A stretch of DNA of 64,000 bases from Streptomyces anulatus. GTDB taxonomy: Bacteria > Actinomycetota > Actinomycetes > Streptomycetales > Streptomycetaceae. The notes beneath the pieces are model-generated. The model saw only the letters and a program-made list of their open reading frames with translations, made no database searches and was not told where the DNA came from. The translations under genes and the position numbers were made by a program. The stretch covers positions 186,001 to 250,000 of the forward strand of contig NZ_BMVK01000003.1 of NCBI RefSeq assembly GCF_014650675.1, read 5' to 3'. Of this stretch, positions 58,811 to 64,000 are shown piece after piece (within the stretch, counting starts at the first letter, position 1; each line of letters opens with the position of its first letter).

Positions 58811-59920
58811 CTACCTGAACGCGCCCATCGCCTCCCGCACCTCGTCCAGCGTCGCCTCCGCAAGTGCGTTCGCCCGCTCGTTGCCCGCGCGGAGCACCGA
58901 CCGCACGTACGTCAGGTCCTTCGCGTACTCCGCCCGCCGGGCGCGGAAGGGGGCCAGGTGGCTGTTGACCGCGTCGGTCACCGTCCGCTTGAGAGCGGCG
59001 GCTCCGCCGTCGCCGATCTCCGCCGCGACCTCGTGCGGGTCCCGCTCCAGGCTGAGAGCGGCCAGCAGCACCAGGGAGGAGACGTTGGGGCGGGCGTCGG
59101 GGTCGTAGGTGATGTGCCGGTCGGCGTCCGTGGTCGCGCCCTTGATGAGGCGGGCCGTCTCGTCGGCGGTGGCGCCGAGCGGGACGGAGTTGGCCCGGCT
59201 CTTGCTCATCTTCGTGCCGTCCGTGCCGAGCAGCAGGGGCGCGGCGGAGAGCATGATCTCCGGTTCCTGGAAGACGTCGCCGTACCGCTCGTTGAAGCGG
59301 CGGGCGATCGTCCGCGTGACCTCCAGGTGGGGCGCCTGGTCCCGGCCGACCGGAACCAGGTTGCCCTTGCAGGACAGGATGTCGGCGGCCTGGTGGACCG
59401 GGTAGGTGAGCATCAGCCCGCTGACCGCGGACTGCCGGGAGTGCGCGATCTCGTCCTTGACCGTGGGGTTGCGGTTCAGCTCCGCGACGGAGACGAGGCT
59501 GAGGAAGGGCAGCATGAGCTGGTTGAGCGCGGGGACGGCGCTGTGGCAGAAGACGGTGGACCGGGCGGGGTCGATACCGAGGGCCAGGTAGTCCAGGAGC
59601 AGCCCGTCGGTGTACTCCCCGAGCCGCTCCGCGGTGTCCCGGTCGGTGATCACCTGGTAGTCGGGGATGAGGACGATGACGTCCACGCCGAGGTTCTGGA
59701 GGCGGACCCGGTTGAGCAGGGAGCCGAAGTAGTGGCCGAGGTGGAGGGGGCCGGTGGGGCGGTCCCCGGTGAGGACCCGGAAGCTGCCGGGGTCCTGGGC
59801 GATGCGGCGCTCCAGCTCGGCGCCGGGGAGTTCGGTGCTGGGCAGTTCGGTGGGTGCGGCCGGGGCGGGTCCGGTCGAGGCGTGTGCGGCCGGGGCCGGT
59901 GCAGGTGCGGTGCTGGTCAT
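58811..59920 (-). CDS. trpS: Tryptophanyl-tRNA synthetase, auxiliary type
   Basis: A 369-residue class I synthetase: HIGH-type motif PLHLGHYFG, KMSKS in GTDGTKMSKSRANSV, and a helical C-terminus (AEATLDEVREAMGAF). An Ala/Pro-rich extension of about 40 residues precedes the catalytic domain. The sequence and, above all, the upstream attenuator match the auxiliary, indolmycin-resistant TrpRS1 of Streptomyces, which is induced when charged tRNA-Trp falls. A housekeeping copy is expected elsewhere. The start is ATG 59920. Confidence 0.92.
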   Translation of the reverse strand: MTSTAPAPAPAAHASTGPAPAAPTELPSTELPGAELERRIAQDPGSFRVLTGDRPTGPLHLGHYFGSLLNRVRLQNLGVDVIVLIPDYQVITDRDTAERLGEYTDGLLLDYLALGIDPARSTVFCHSAVPALNQLMLPFLSLVSVAELNRNPTVKDEIAHSRQSAVSGLMLTYPVHQAADILSCKGNLVPVGRDQAPHLEVTRTIARRFNERYGDVFQEPEIMLSAAPLLLGTDGTKMSKSRANSVPLGATADETARLIKGATTDADRHITYDPDARPNVSSLVLLAALSLERDPHEVAAEIGDGGAAALKRTVTDAVNSHLAPFRARRAEYAKDLTYVRSVLRAGNERANALAEATLDEVREAMGAFR

Positions 59921-60020
59921 GGGGTCGGGTCTCTCCTCGCGTGGATGGTGCGTGGAGGACGGCCCCGCCGGTGAGCGCCGCTGCGCTTCGTCTCCGTGTC
60001 CGCGCCGTACGAGGGCAGCG

Positions 60021-60048
60021 AAAAGGGCCGTCCATGTCGAACGGCCCT
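60021..60048 (-). terminator. Attenuator terminator in the trpS leader
   Basis: On the minus strand AGGGCCGT (complement of 60041-60048) pairs with ACGGCCCT (complement of 60024-60031) and is followed by four T (60021-60024, sharing one base). It lies 28 bases after the leader peptide stop and 100 bases before the trpS start, the position of a transcription attenuator. Confidence 0.85.
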
Positions 60049-60065
60049 GGATCCGTGCAGATGCT

Positions 60066-60091
60066 GTGGCCGCTCCTATGAGGAGCGCCAC
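60066..60091 (-). promoter_or_regulatory. Leader pause/anti-antiterminator stem of the trpS attenuator
   Basis: GTGGCCGCTCCT (60066-60077) pairs with AGGAGCGCCAC (60081-60091) with one bulged C and a 3-base loop. The 5' arm on the mRNA contains the two Trp codons. A ribosome stalled there would open this stem and free its 3' arm for an alternative fold that prevents the terminator. Confidence 0.65.
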
Positions 60092-60117
60092 CAGTTTCGG
60101 CACAGGACGGAGGTCAT
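60076..60117 (-). CDS. trpS leader peptide with tandem Trp codons
   Basis: A 13-residue peptide, MTSVLCRNWWRSS, then TAG. Two adjacent Trp codons in so short a frame upstream of a Trp-tRNA synthetase are the hallmark of ribosome-mediated attenuation. There is no Shine-Dalgarno sequence; TACACT (60124-60129 on the minus strand) ends 6 bases before the ATG, so translation is probably leaderless. Scarce Trp-tRNA stalls the ribosome at the WW pair and lets trpS be transcribed. Confidence 0.9.
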   Translation of the reverse strand: MTSVLCRNWWRSS

Positions 60118-60123
60118 GGGCCG

Positions 60124-60129
60124 AGTGTA
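60124..60129 (-). promoter_or_regulatory. -10 element of the trpS leader transcript
   Basis: TACACT on the minus strand, 6 bases before the leader peptide ATG, fits a leaderless transcript start. A -35 box is not clear. Confidence 0.5.
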
Positions 60130-60162
60130 GCGGCCACAGGCCCGGCGCGGAGGAAGTGCGCG

Positions 60163-60315
60163 TCACTTCGGGGCGTGCCCGCCCGCGTAGAGGAGGAGCC
60201 GGATGAACCCGGCGAGCAAGTGCGTCGCGAAGACATGGACGTAGCCACGCAGGAACACTCCGCGCGCTTTCCACTCCTCACTGTCACTCGTCCACCACCC
60301 ACCGTTGTCACTCAT
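60163..60315 (-). CDS. 50-residue single-span membrane protein (possibly DUF6126)
   Basis: A 50-residue protein from ATG 60315 to TGA 60163: polar N-terminus MSDNGGWWTSDSEEWKARG, then one membrane segment (VHVFATHLLAGFIRLLLYAG) and a basic end. The length and pattern resemble small Streptomyces membrane proteins of the DUF6126 type, recalled rather than searched. It lies just upstream of the trpS leader on the same strand. Its first codons coincide with a duplicated 24-bp unit. Coding use (mostly GC third positions) supports it as real. Confidence 0.65.
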   Translation of the reverse strand: MSDNGGWWTSDSEEWKARGVFLRGYVHVFATHLLAGFIRLLLYAGGHAPK

Positions 60316-60330
60316 CCGCCACCCACCGTT
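60283..60330. repeat. Two tandem copies of a 24-bp unit at the small gene's start
   Basis: A 24-base unit starting GTCACTC and ending CCACCCACCGTT occurs at 60283-60306 and 60307-60330 with two changes. On the minus strand each copy encodes an NGGW-like peptide; the ATG of the 50-residue protein is in the second copy, where the first copy has ACG. Confidence 0.9.
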
Positions 60331-60405
60331 TCAGGACACGTACGCCCCGGAAGGGGGTCCGTAGGGAACAGGCCACGTGGAATAGGCGGGAGGGGGGTCC
60401 CGTTG

Positions 60406-60428
60406 TAGGATGTAGTTCAACGTTCAAC
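60406..60428 (+). promoter_or_regulatory. Promoter and direct repeats upstream of the flavin monooxygenase
   Basis: TAGGAT (60406-60411) is a likely -10. GTTCAAC is repeated directly at 60415-60421 and 60422-60428, covering the likely transcription start. The overlapping TTCAACGTTCAA resembles sites of MarR-type repressors. No regulator gene is adjacent. Confidence 0.45.
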
Positions 60429-60496
60429 CAAATCGGCCGAGGCTTCCGACCACCGGAATCCCTGACCTCCGGCCGGCACTCAGGAAGGCGGACGCC

Positions 60497-61606
60497 ATGC
60501 AGTTCGGGATCTTCACCGTCGGGGACGTCACGACCGACCCGACCACCGGCCGGACCCCCACCGAGAACGAGCGGATCAAGGCGACCCTGGCCATCGCGCA
60601 GAAGGTCGAGGAGGTCGGCCTGGACGTCTTCGCGACCGGCGAGCACCACAACCCGCCGTTCGTCCCGTCCTCCCCGACGACCACTCTCGGCTACATCGCC
60701 GCGCGCACCGAGAACCTGATCCTGTCCACGTCCACCACGCTGATCACCACCAACGACCCGGTGAAGATCGCCGAGGACTACGCCACCCTCCAGCACCTCG
60801 CGGACGGCCGCGTCGACCTGATGATGGGCCGGGGCAACACCGGACCGGTCTACCCCTGGTTCGGCAAGGACATCCGCCAGGGCATCCCGATGGCGATCGA
60901 GAACTACGCCCTGCTGCACAAGCTGTGGCGCGAGGACGTCGTGGACTGGGAGGGCAAGTTCCGTACGCCGCTCCAGTCCTTCACCGCCACCCCGCGCCCG
61001 CTGGACGGCGTCCCGCCGTTCGTCTGGCACGGCTCCATCCGCTCCCCCGAGATCGCCGAGCAGGCCGCGTACTACGGCGACGGCTTCTTCCACAACAACA
61101 TCTTCTGGCCCATGGAGCACACGAAGAAGATGGTCGACCTCTACCGGCGCCGCTACGCCCACTACGGGCACGGCACCGCGGAACAGGCCATCGTCGGACT
61201 CGGCGGCCAGGTGTTCATGCGCAAGAACTCGCAGGACGCGGTAAGGGAGTTCCGCCCGTACTTCGACAACGCGCCGGTCTACGGCCACGGCCCGTCCCTG
61301 GAGGACTTCACCCGCGAGACCCCGCTGACCGTGGGCTCCCCGCAGGAGGTCATCGAGCGGACGCTGACGTTCCGGGACGCTGTCGGCGACTACCAGCGCC
61401 AGCTGTTCCTGATGGACCACGCGGGGCTCCCGCTGAAGACGGTCCTGGAGCAGCTCGACATCCTCGGCGAGGAGGTCGTGCCGGTGCTGCGCAAGGAGTT
61501 CGCCAACCTGCGGCCGGCCGGAGTGCCGGAGTCCGCGCCCGTCCACCCGGCGGTCGCCGCCGCCCGTACCGCCGACACCGCCGGCAGCACCGAGAAGGAG
61601 GCCTGA
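60497..61606 (+). CDS. LLM class flavin-dependent monooxygenase (CE1758 type)
   Basis: A 369-residue bacterial luciferase-like TIM barrel: FGIFTVGDVTTDPTTGRTPT, VGLDVFATGEHHNPPFVPSS, LILSTSTTLITTNDPVKIAE and VDLMMGRGNTGPVYPWFG. It needs reduced FMN, which the reductase encoded 5 bases downstream can supply. AGGAAGG precedes ATG 60497. Substrate unknown; such pairs attack alkanesulfonates, aldehydes or quinone-like compounds. Confidence 0.92.
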   Translation: MQFGIFTVGDVTTDPTTGRTPTENERIKATLAIAQKVEEVGLDVFATGEHHNPPFVPSSPTTTLGYIAARTENLILSTSTTLITTNDPVKIAEDYATLQHLADGRVDLMMGRGNTGPVYPWFGKDIRQGIPMAIENYALLHKLWREDVVDWEGKFRTPLQSFTATPRPLDGVPPFVWHGSIRSPEIAEQAAYYGDGFFHNNIFWPMEHTKKMVDLYRRRYAHYGHGTAEQAIVGLGGQVFMRKNSQDAVREFRPYFDNAPVYGHGPSLEDFTRETPLTVGSPQEVIERTLTFRDAVGDYQRQLFLMDHAGLPLKTVLEQLDILGEEVVPVLRKEFANLRPAGVPESAPVHPAVAAARTADTAGSTEKEA

Positions 61607-61611
61607 CCCCG

Positions 61612-62271
61612 ATGTTCGCCACCACACCCCTGCGCATCGTCGCCGTCTCGGCCGGGCTCAGCCAGCCGTCCTCCACCCGGCTGCTGGCCGACCGGCTGGC
61701 CGCCGCCACCCGCGAGCGCCTCGCGGCCGAGCAGGACCGGAACGTCGAGGTCCAGGTCATCGAGGTGCGCGACCTCGCCGTGGACATCGCCCACCACCTG
61801 CTCAGCGGCTTCCCCTCGGCCACGCTGCGGGAAGCGATCGACGCCGTGACGGAGGCCGACGGGCTGATCGCCGTGACGCCGGTGTTCACCGCCTCGTACA
61901 GCGGCCTGTTCAAGTCGTTCTTCGACCTGATCGACAACACCGCGCTGACCGGCAAGCCCGTCGTGATCGCCGCGACGGGCGGGACGGCCCGGCACTCGCT
62001 GGTCCTGGAGCACGCGCTGCGCCCGCTCTTCGCCTACCTGCGGGCCGTCACCGTGCCCACCTCCGTCTACGCGGCGTCGGAGGACTGGGGCTCCTCGGGC
62101 GACGAGTACACCGAGGGCCTGCCGTCCCGGATCCGGCGCGCGGGCGGCGAGCTGGCCTCCGCGGTCCTGGGCCGTACGGTCTCCGGGGCCTCGCGGACTC
62201 CGGGGCTGGACGTCGGGGAGGACGCGGTCGTCCCCTTCGAGCAGCAGCTCGCGGACCTGCGGCTGGACTGA
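61612..62271 (+). CDS. NAD(P)H-dependent FMN reductase (CE1759 type)
   Basis: A 219-residue flavodoxin-fold reductase: LRIVAVSAGLSQPSSTRLLA (FMN phosphate loop), VTPVFTASYSGLFKSFFDLI (the Y-S-G motif) and VIAATGGTARHSLVLEHALR. It follows the monooxygenase after 5 bases with GAAGGAGG as ribosome binding site, so the two form a two-component monooxygenase. Two hairpins close the operon. Confidence 0.92.
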   Translation: MFATTPLRIVAVSAGLSQPSSTRLLADRLAAATRERLAAEQDRNVEVQVIEVRDLAVDIAHHLLSGFPSATLREAIDAVTEADGLIAVTPVFTASYSGLFKSFFDLIDNTALTGKPVVIAATGGTARHSLVLEHALRPLFAYLRAVTVPTSVYAASEDWGSSGDEYTEGLPSRIRRAGGELASAVLGRTVSGASRTPGLDVGEDAVVPFEQQLADLRLD

Positions 62272-62278
62272 GGTCGTG

Positions 62279-62346
62279 GTGGCGGGTCCCACCGACCCGC
62301 CACCTGACCGAGGCAGTGGGGGCGGTTCACACCGACCCGCCCCCAC
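62279..62346 (+). terminator. Tandem terminators after the FMN reductase
   Basis: GTGGCGGGTC (62279-62288) pairs exactly with GACCCGCCAC (62294-62303), loop CCACC. A second stem, GTGGGGGCGG (62316-62325) with CCGCCCCCAC (62337-62346), follows 12 bases later. Both are 10 bp and GC-rich. Confidence 0.75.
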
Positions 62347-62375
62347 TTGTCCGATGTGATTACAGTGAGATCAAA

Positions 62376-62450
62376 CGCTGTACAAGCGGGACAGAACAGG
62401 ACCGCGCTGTACCGCGCCGTACTGCGCTGTACCGGAGTACTGCGCTGTAC
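62376..62450. promoter_or_regulatory. Repeated CGCTGTAC sites upstream of the universal stress gene
   Basis: CGCTGTAC occurs at 62376, 62405, 62425 and 62443, and the variant CGCCGTAC at 62415. Spacings of 20, 18 and multiples near 10 put most copies on one face of the helix. The last ends 33 bases before the ATG, so the array spans the promoter. This looks like a multi-site operator rather than random repetition. Confidence 0.55.
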
Positions 62451-62482
62451 AGGGCTACCGCGCTATCGAGCTGGAGGCAGAT

Positions 62483-62905
62483 ATGGGCAGGATCGTTGTG
62501 GGCGTCGACGGCTCCGACTCCTCGATCAAGGCACTGCACTGGGCCGTGCGTCAGGCCGAGCTGACCGGTGCCACGGTGGAGGCCGTGAACAGCTGGGAGT
62601 ACCCCGCCACCAGCTGGGCGTCGATGATGCCGGGCATGCCGGAGGACTTCGACCCGCAGGCCCTGGCCACCGTCTCCCTGACCGAGGCGCTGGAGGAGGC
62701 CCTCGGCGCCGAGGGAGCCGCCGCGGTCAGCAAGGTCGTGGTCATCGGCAATCCGGCCCAGGCCCTGCTGGACCGTGCCAAGGGCGCCGACCTGCTCGTC
62801 GTGGGAGCCCGCGGCCACACCGGTCTGAAGGCCACCCTGCTCGGCTCGGTCAGCCTCCACGTCACCCAGCACGCGCCGTGCCCGGTGACGGTCGTGCGGG
62901 ACTGA
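62483..62905 (+). CDS. Universal stress protein (UspA family)
   Basis: A 140-residue USP domain: GRIVVGVDGSDSSIKALHWA, and the ATP-binding C-terminal pattern VVGARGHTGLKATLLGSVSL (G-2x-G-9x-G-S). GGAGG stands 5 bases before ATG 62483. It is monocistronic behind an array of short repeats. Actinobacterial homologues are induced by hypoxia, stationary phase or nitric oxide, but no DevR box consensus is claimed here. Confidence 0.93.
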   Translation: MGRIVVGVDGSDSSIKALHWAVRQAELTGATVEAVNSWEYPATSWASMMPGMPEDFDPQALATVSLTEALEEALGAEGAAAVSKVVVIGNPAQALLDRAKGADLLVVGARGHTGLKATLLGSVSLHVTQHAPCPVTVVRD

Positions 62906-62963
62906 GCAGGCCCGGCGGCAGAACGAGGGGGCCGTTGTCAGTGGGTGCTCCTATCGTGTGGTC

Positions 62964-64000
62964 ATGACCCCTGCTCTCTTCGGGCGCGACCACCCCGCAG
63001 GCGTTCTCCGCTCGGAGATCGCCCGGGCCACGGACAGCCACGGCGGTCTCGTGCTGGTCACCGGCGAGGCCGGAATCGGCAAGAGCACGCTCGTCACCGA
63101 CGCCGCGCACGAGGCACGGCGGCGCGGAGCACTGGTGGTCGGGGGTTCCTGCTGGGACTCGGACAACACCCCCGGCTACTGGCCCTGGGTCCAGATCCTG
63201 CGCGGCCTGCGCCGGTCCGCCACCGCGGCCGAATGGGCAGCGGCCCAGGAGGCGTCGGACGGCCGGCTCGCCGTGCTCCTGGGCGACCCGGTCAGGGTCG
63301 CCATGGGCGGTACGGACGGACCGGGGCCCAGCACCCTTCCTGGGGCGGCCCCGGGCGCCGCCGGAGCCCCGGGTTCCGACGGGGCGCACGGCGGCGAGCC
63401 CGGCACGGAAGCGGGCACGAGCCCGCCGGGCGGCGGTCCGCCGGAGGGGGCCGAGGCCTTCGGGCTCTTCGACGCCGTGACCACGGCCCTCGTCACGGTC
63501 TCCCAGAGCCGGCCGCTGGTGGTCGTCCTCGACGATCTGCACAGCTCCGACCCGGCCTCGCTGCGCCTGCTCGAATTCGCCGCCCAGCACGCCTGGTTCG
63601 AGCGGCTGCTGCTGATCGGCACCTACCGGGACGTCGAGGTGGACGCCCCCGGGCACCCGCTCCAGCAGCTGATCCTGCCGCTGGTCTCGCGCGCCGCCAC
63701 GACCCTCACCCTGACCGGCCTCGGCCGGGACGAGGTGGGGGCGCTGATGACGGTGACGACGGGCCGCGAGCCCTCCCCCCAGCTGATCGACGAGGTCCAC
63801 CGGCGCACCGGCGGCAACCCCTTCTTCGTCGAGCAGACCGCCCGGCTCTGGCACAGCGGGAGCCCGGTCTCCACCATTCCGCCCGGCGTGCGGGAAGCGG
63901 TCCGGCAACGGCTCGCCCTGCTGCCCGAGCCGGTCGTCTCCCTGCTGACCAGCGCCGCCCTGCTCGGCCGGGAGTTCCGCCGGCAGGTCCTGGCCGTGGT
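62964..64000 (+). CDS. LuxR-type AAA regulator, N-terminal part (runs off the window)
   Basis: At least 345 residues, open to the window end. The N-terminal AAA/STAND ATPase has Walker A TGEAGIGKSTLV (near residue 35), Walker B LVVVLDDLHSSDP, then the conserved RRTGGNPFFVEQ helix. A Gly/Ala/Pro-rich insert of about 50 residues lies at about 115-165. The family (MalT/LAL-like) normally ends in a LuxR helix-turn-helix, which would be outside. ATG 62964 has no ribosome binding site and follows TATCGT by 6 bases, so it is probably leaderless. Confidence 0.85.
   Translation, partial: MTPALFGRDHPAGVLRSEIARATDSHGGLVLVTGEAGIGKSTLVTDAAHEARRRGALVVGGSCWDSDNTPGYWPWVQILRGLRRSATAAEWAAAQEASDGRLAVLLGDPVRVAMGGTDGPGPSTLPGAAPGAAGAPGSDGAHGGEPGTEAGTSPPGGGPPEGAEAFGLFDAVTTALVTVSQSRPLVVVLDDLHSSDPASLRLLEFAAQHAWFERLLLIGTYRDVEVDAPGHPLQQLILPLVSRAATTLTLTGLGRDEVGALMTVTTGREPSPQLIDEVHRRTGGNPFFVEQTARLWHSGSPVSTIPPGVREAVRQRLALLPEPVVSLLTSAALLGREFRRQVLAV

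Noticed and set aside
60308..61627. Minus-strand frame opposite the flavin monooxygenase
   Set aside because: Shadow of the real gene; the small 60163-60315 gene is in a different frame and looks genuine.

Overview
The window is about 72% G+C, its genes are dense with GC-rich third codon positions and many GTG starts, and it carries a conservon tail, a MAB_1171c-type locus, a MerR/cold-shock/DEAD-box cluster and the intergenic repeats typical of Streptomyces. It reads as an ordinary arm or core segment of a Streptomyces chromosome (or very close relative). No tRNA, rRNA, CRISPR array or intact insertion sequence was seen.

Layout. 1-4.3 kb: end of a conservon (DUF742 protein, small GTPase), a CYP157-like P450 with a degenerate K-helix, a second P450 and a crotonase. 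4.4-10.5 kb: TerC-type membrane protein, a small zinc-ribbon protein, a two-domain VOC protein, a molybdate locus (HTH-TOBE regulator, ModA, fused ModBC) and a PH-domain protein. 10.6-20 kb: secreted amidase, APC permease with universal stress protein, CPA2 antiporter, secreted tripeptidyl-peptidase-like hydrolase, MMPL transporter, acyltransferase. 20-23.5 kb: cold-shock protein, DEAD-box helicase with a hairpin over its ribosome binding site, and a MerR-like regulator. 23.7-27 kb: a structured small RNA (6C-like) followed by a HTH-type regulator, an ImmA/IrrE protease, a MAB_1171c-type membrane protein and a degenerate PAP2 protein. 27-33.6 kb: secreted ParB-like protein, GNAT, hydrolase, PrxQ-type peroxiredoxin and a first NfeD-like/SPFH pair.

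33.7-41.2 kb looks accessory: HTH protein with a hexanucleotide repeat, HAD protein, VapBC-like pair, a DUF262-HNH (GmrSD-like) protein, integrase and SDR remnants, a frameshifted gene, lower G+C. 41.3-47.6 kb: RibD-type reductase, flavoprotein, a membrane protein/winged-helix regulator pair behind a 26-bp perfect palindrome, a KhtTU-like antiporter pair, TerB, and a PucR regulator.

47.6-58.7 kb is the most system-like block: YqiJ-like OB-fold membrane protein, large flotillin, a 1727-residue AAA ATPase and a double TrkA-N channel-like protein, all on one strand. The first gene is preceded by a 27-bp-stem hairpin and by a promoter-like element that also precedes the NfeD-like/SPFH pair at 31.5 kb, so both membrane-microdomain loci may answer to one regulator. 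The window ends with an auxiliary tryptophanyl-tRNA synthetase behind a complete Trp-Trp leader-peptide attenuator, a 50-residue membrane protein, a flavin monooxygenase/reductase pair, a universal stress protein behind repeated CGCTGTAC sites, and the start of a LuxR-type AAA regulator.
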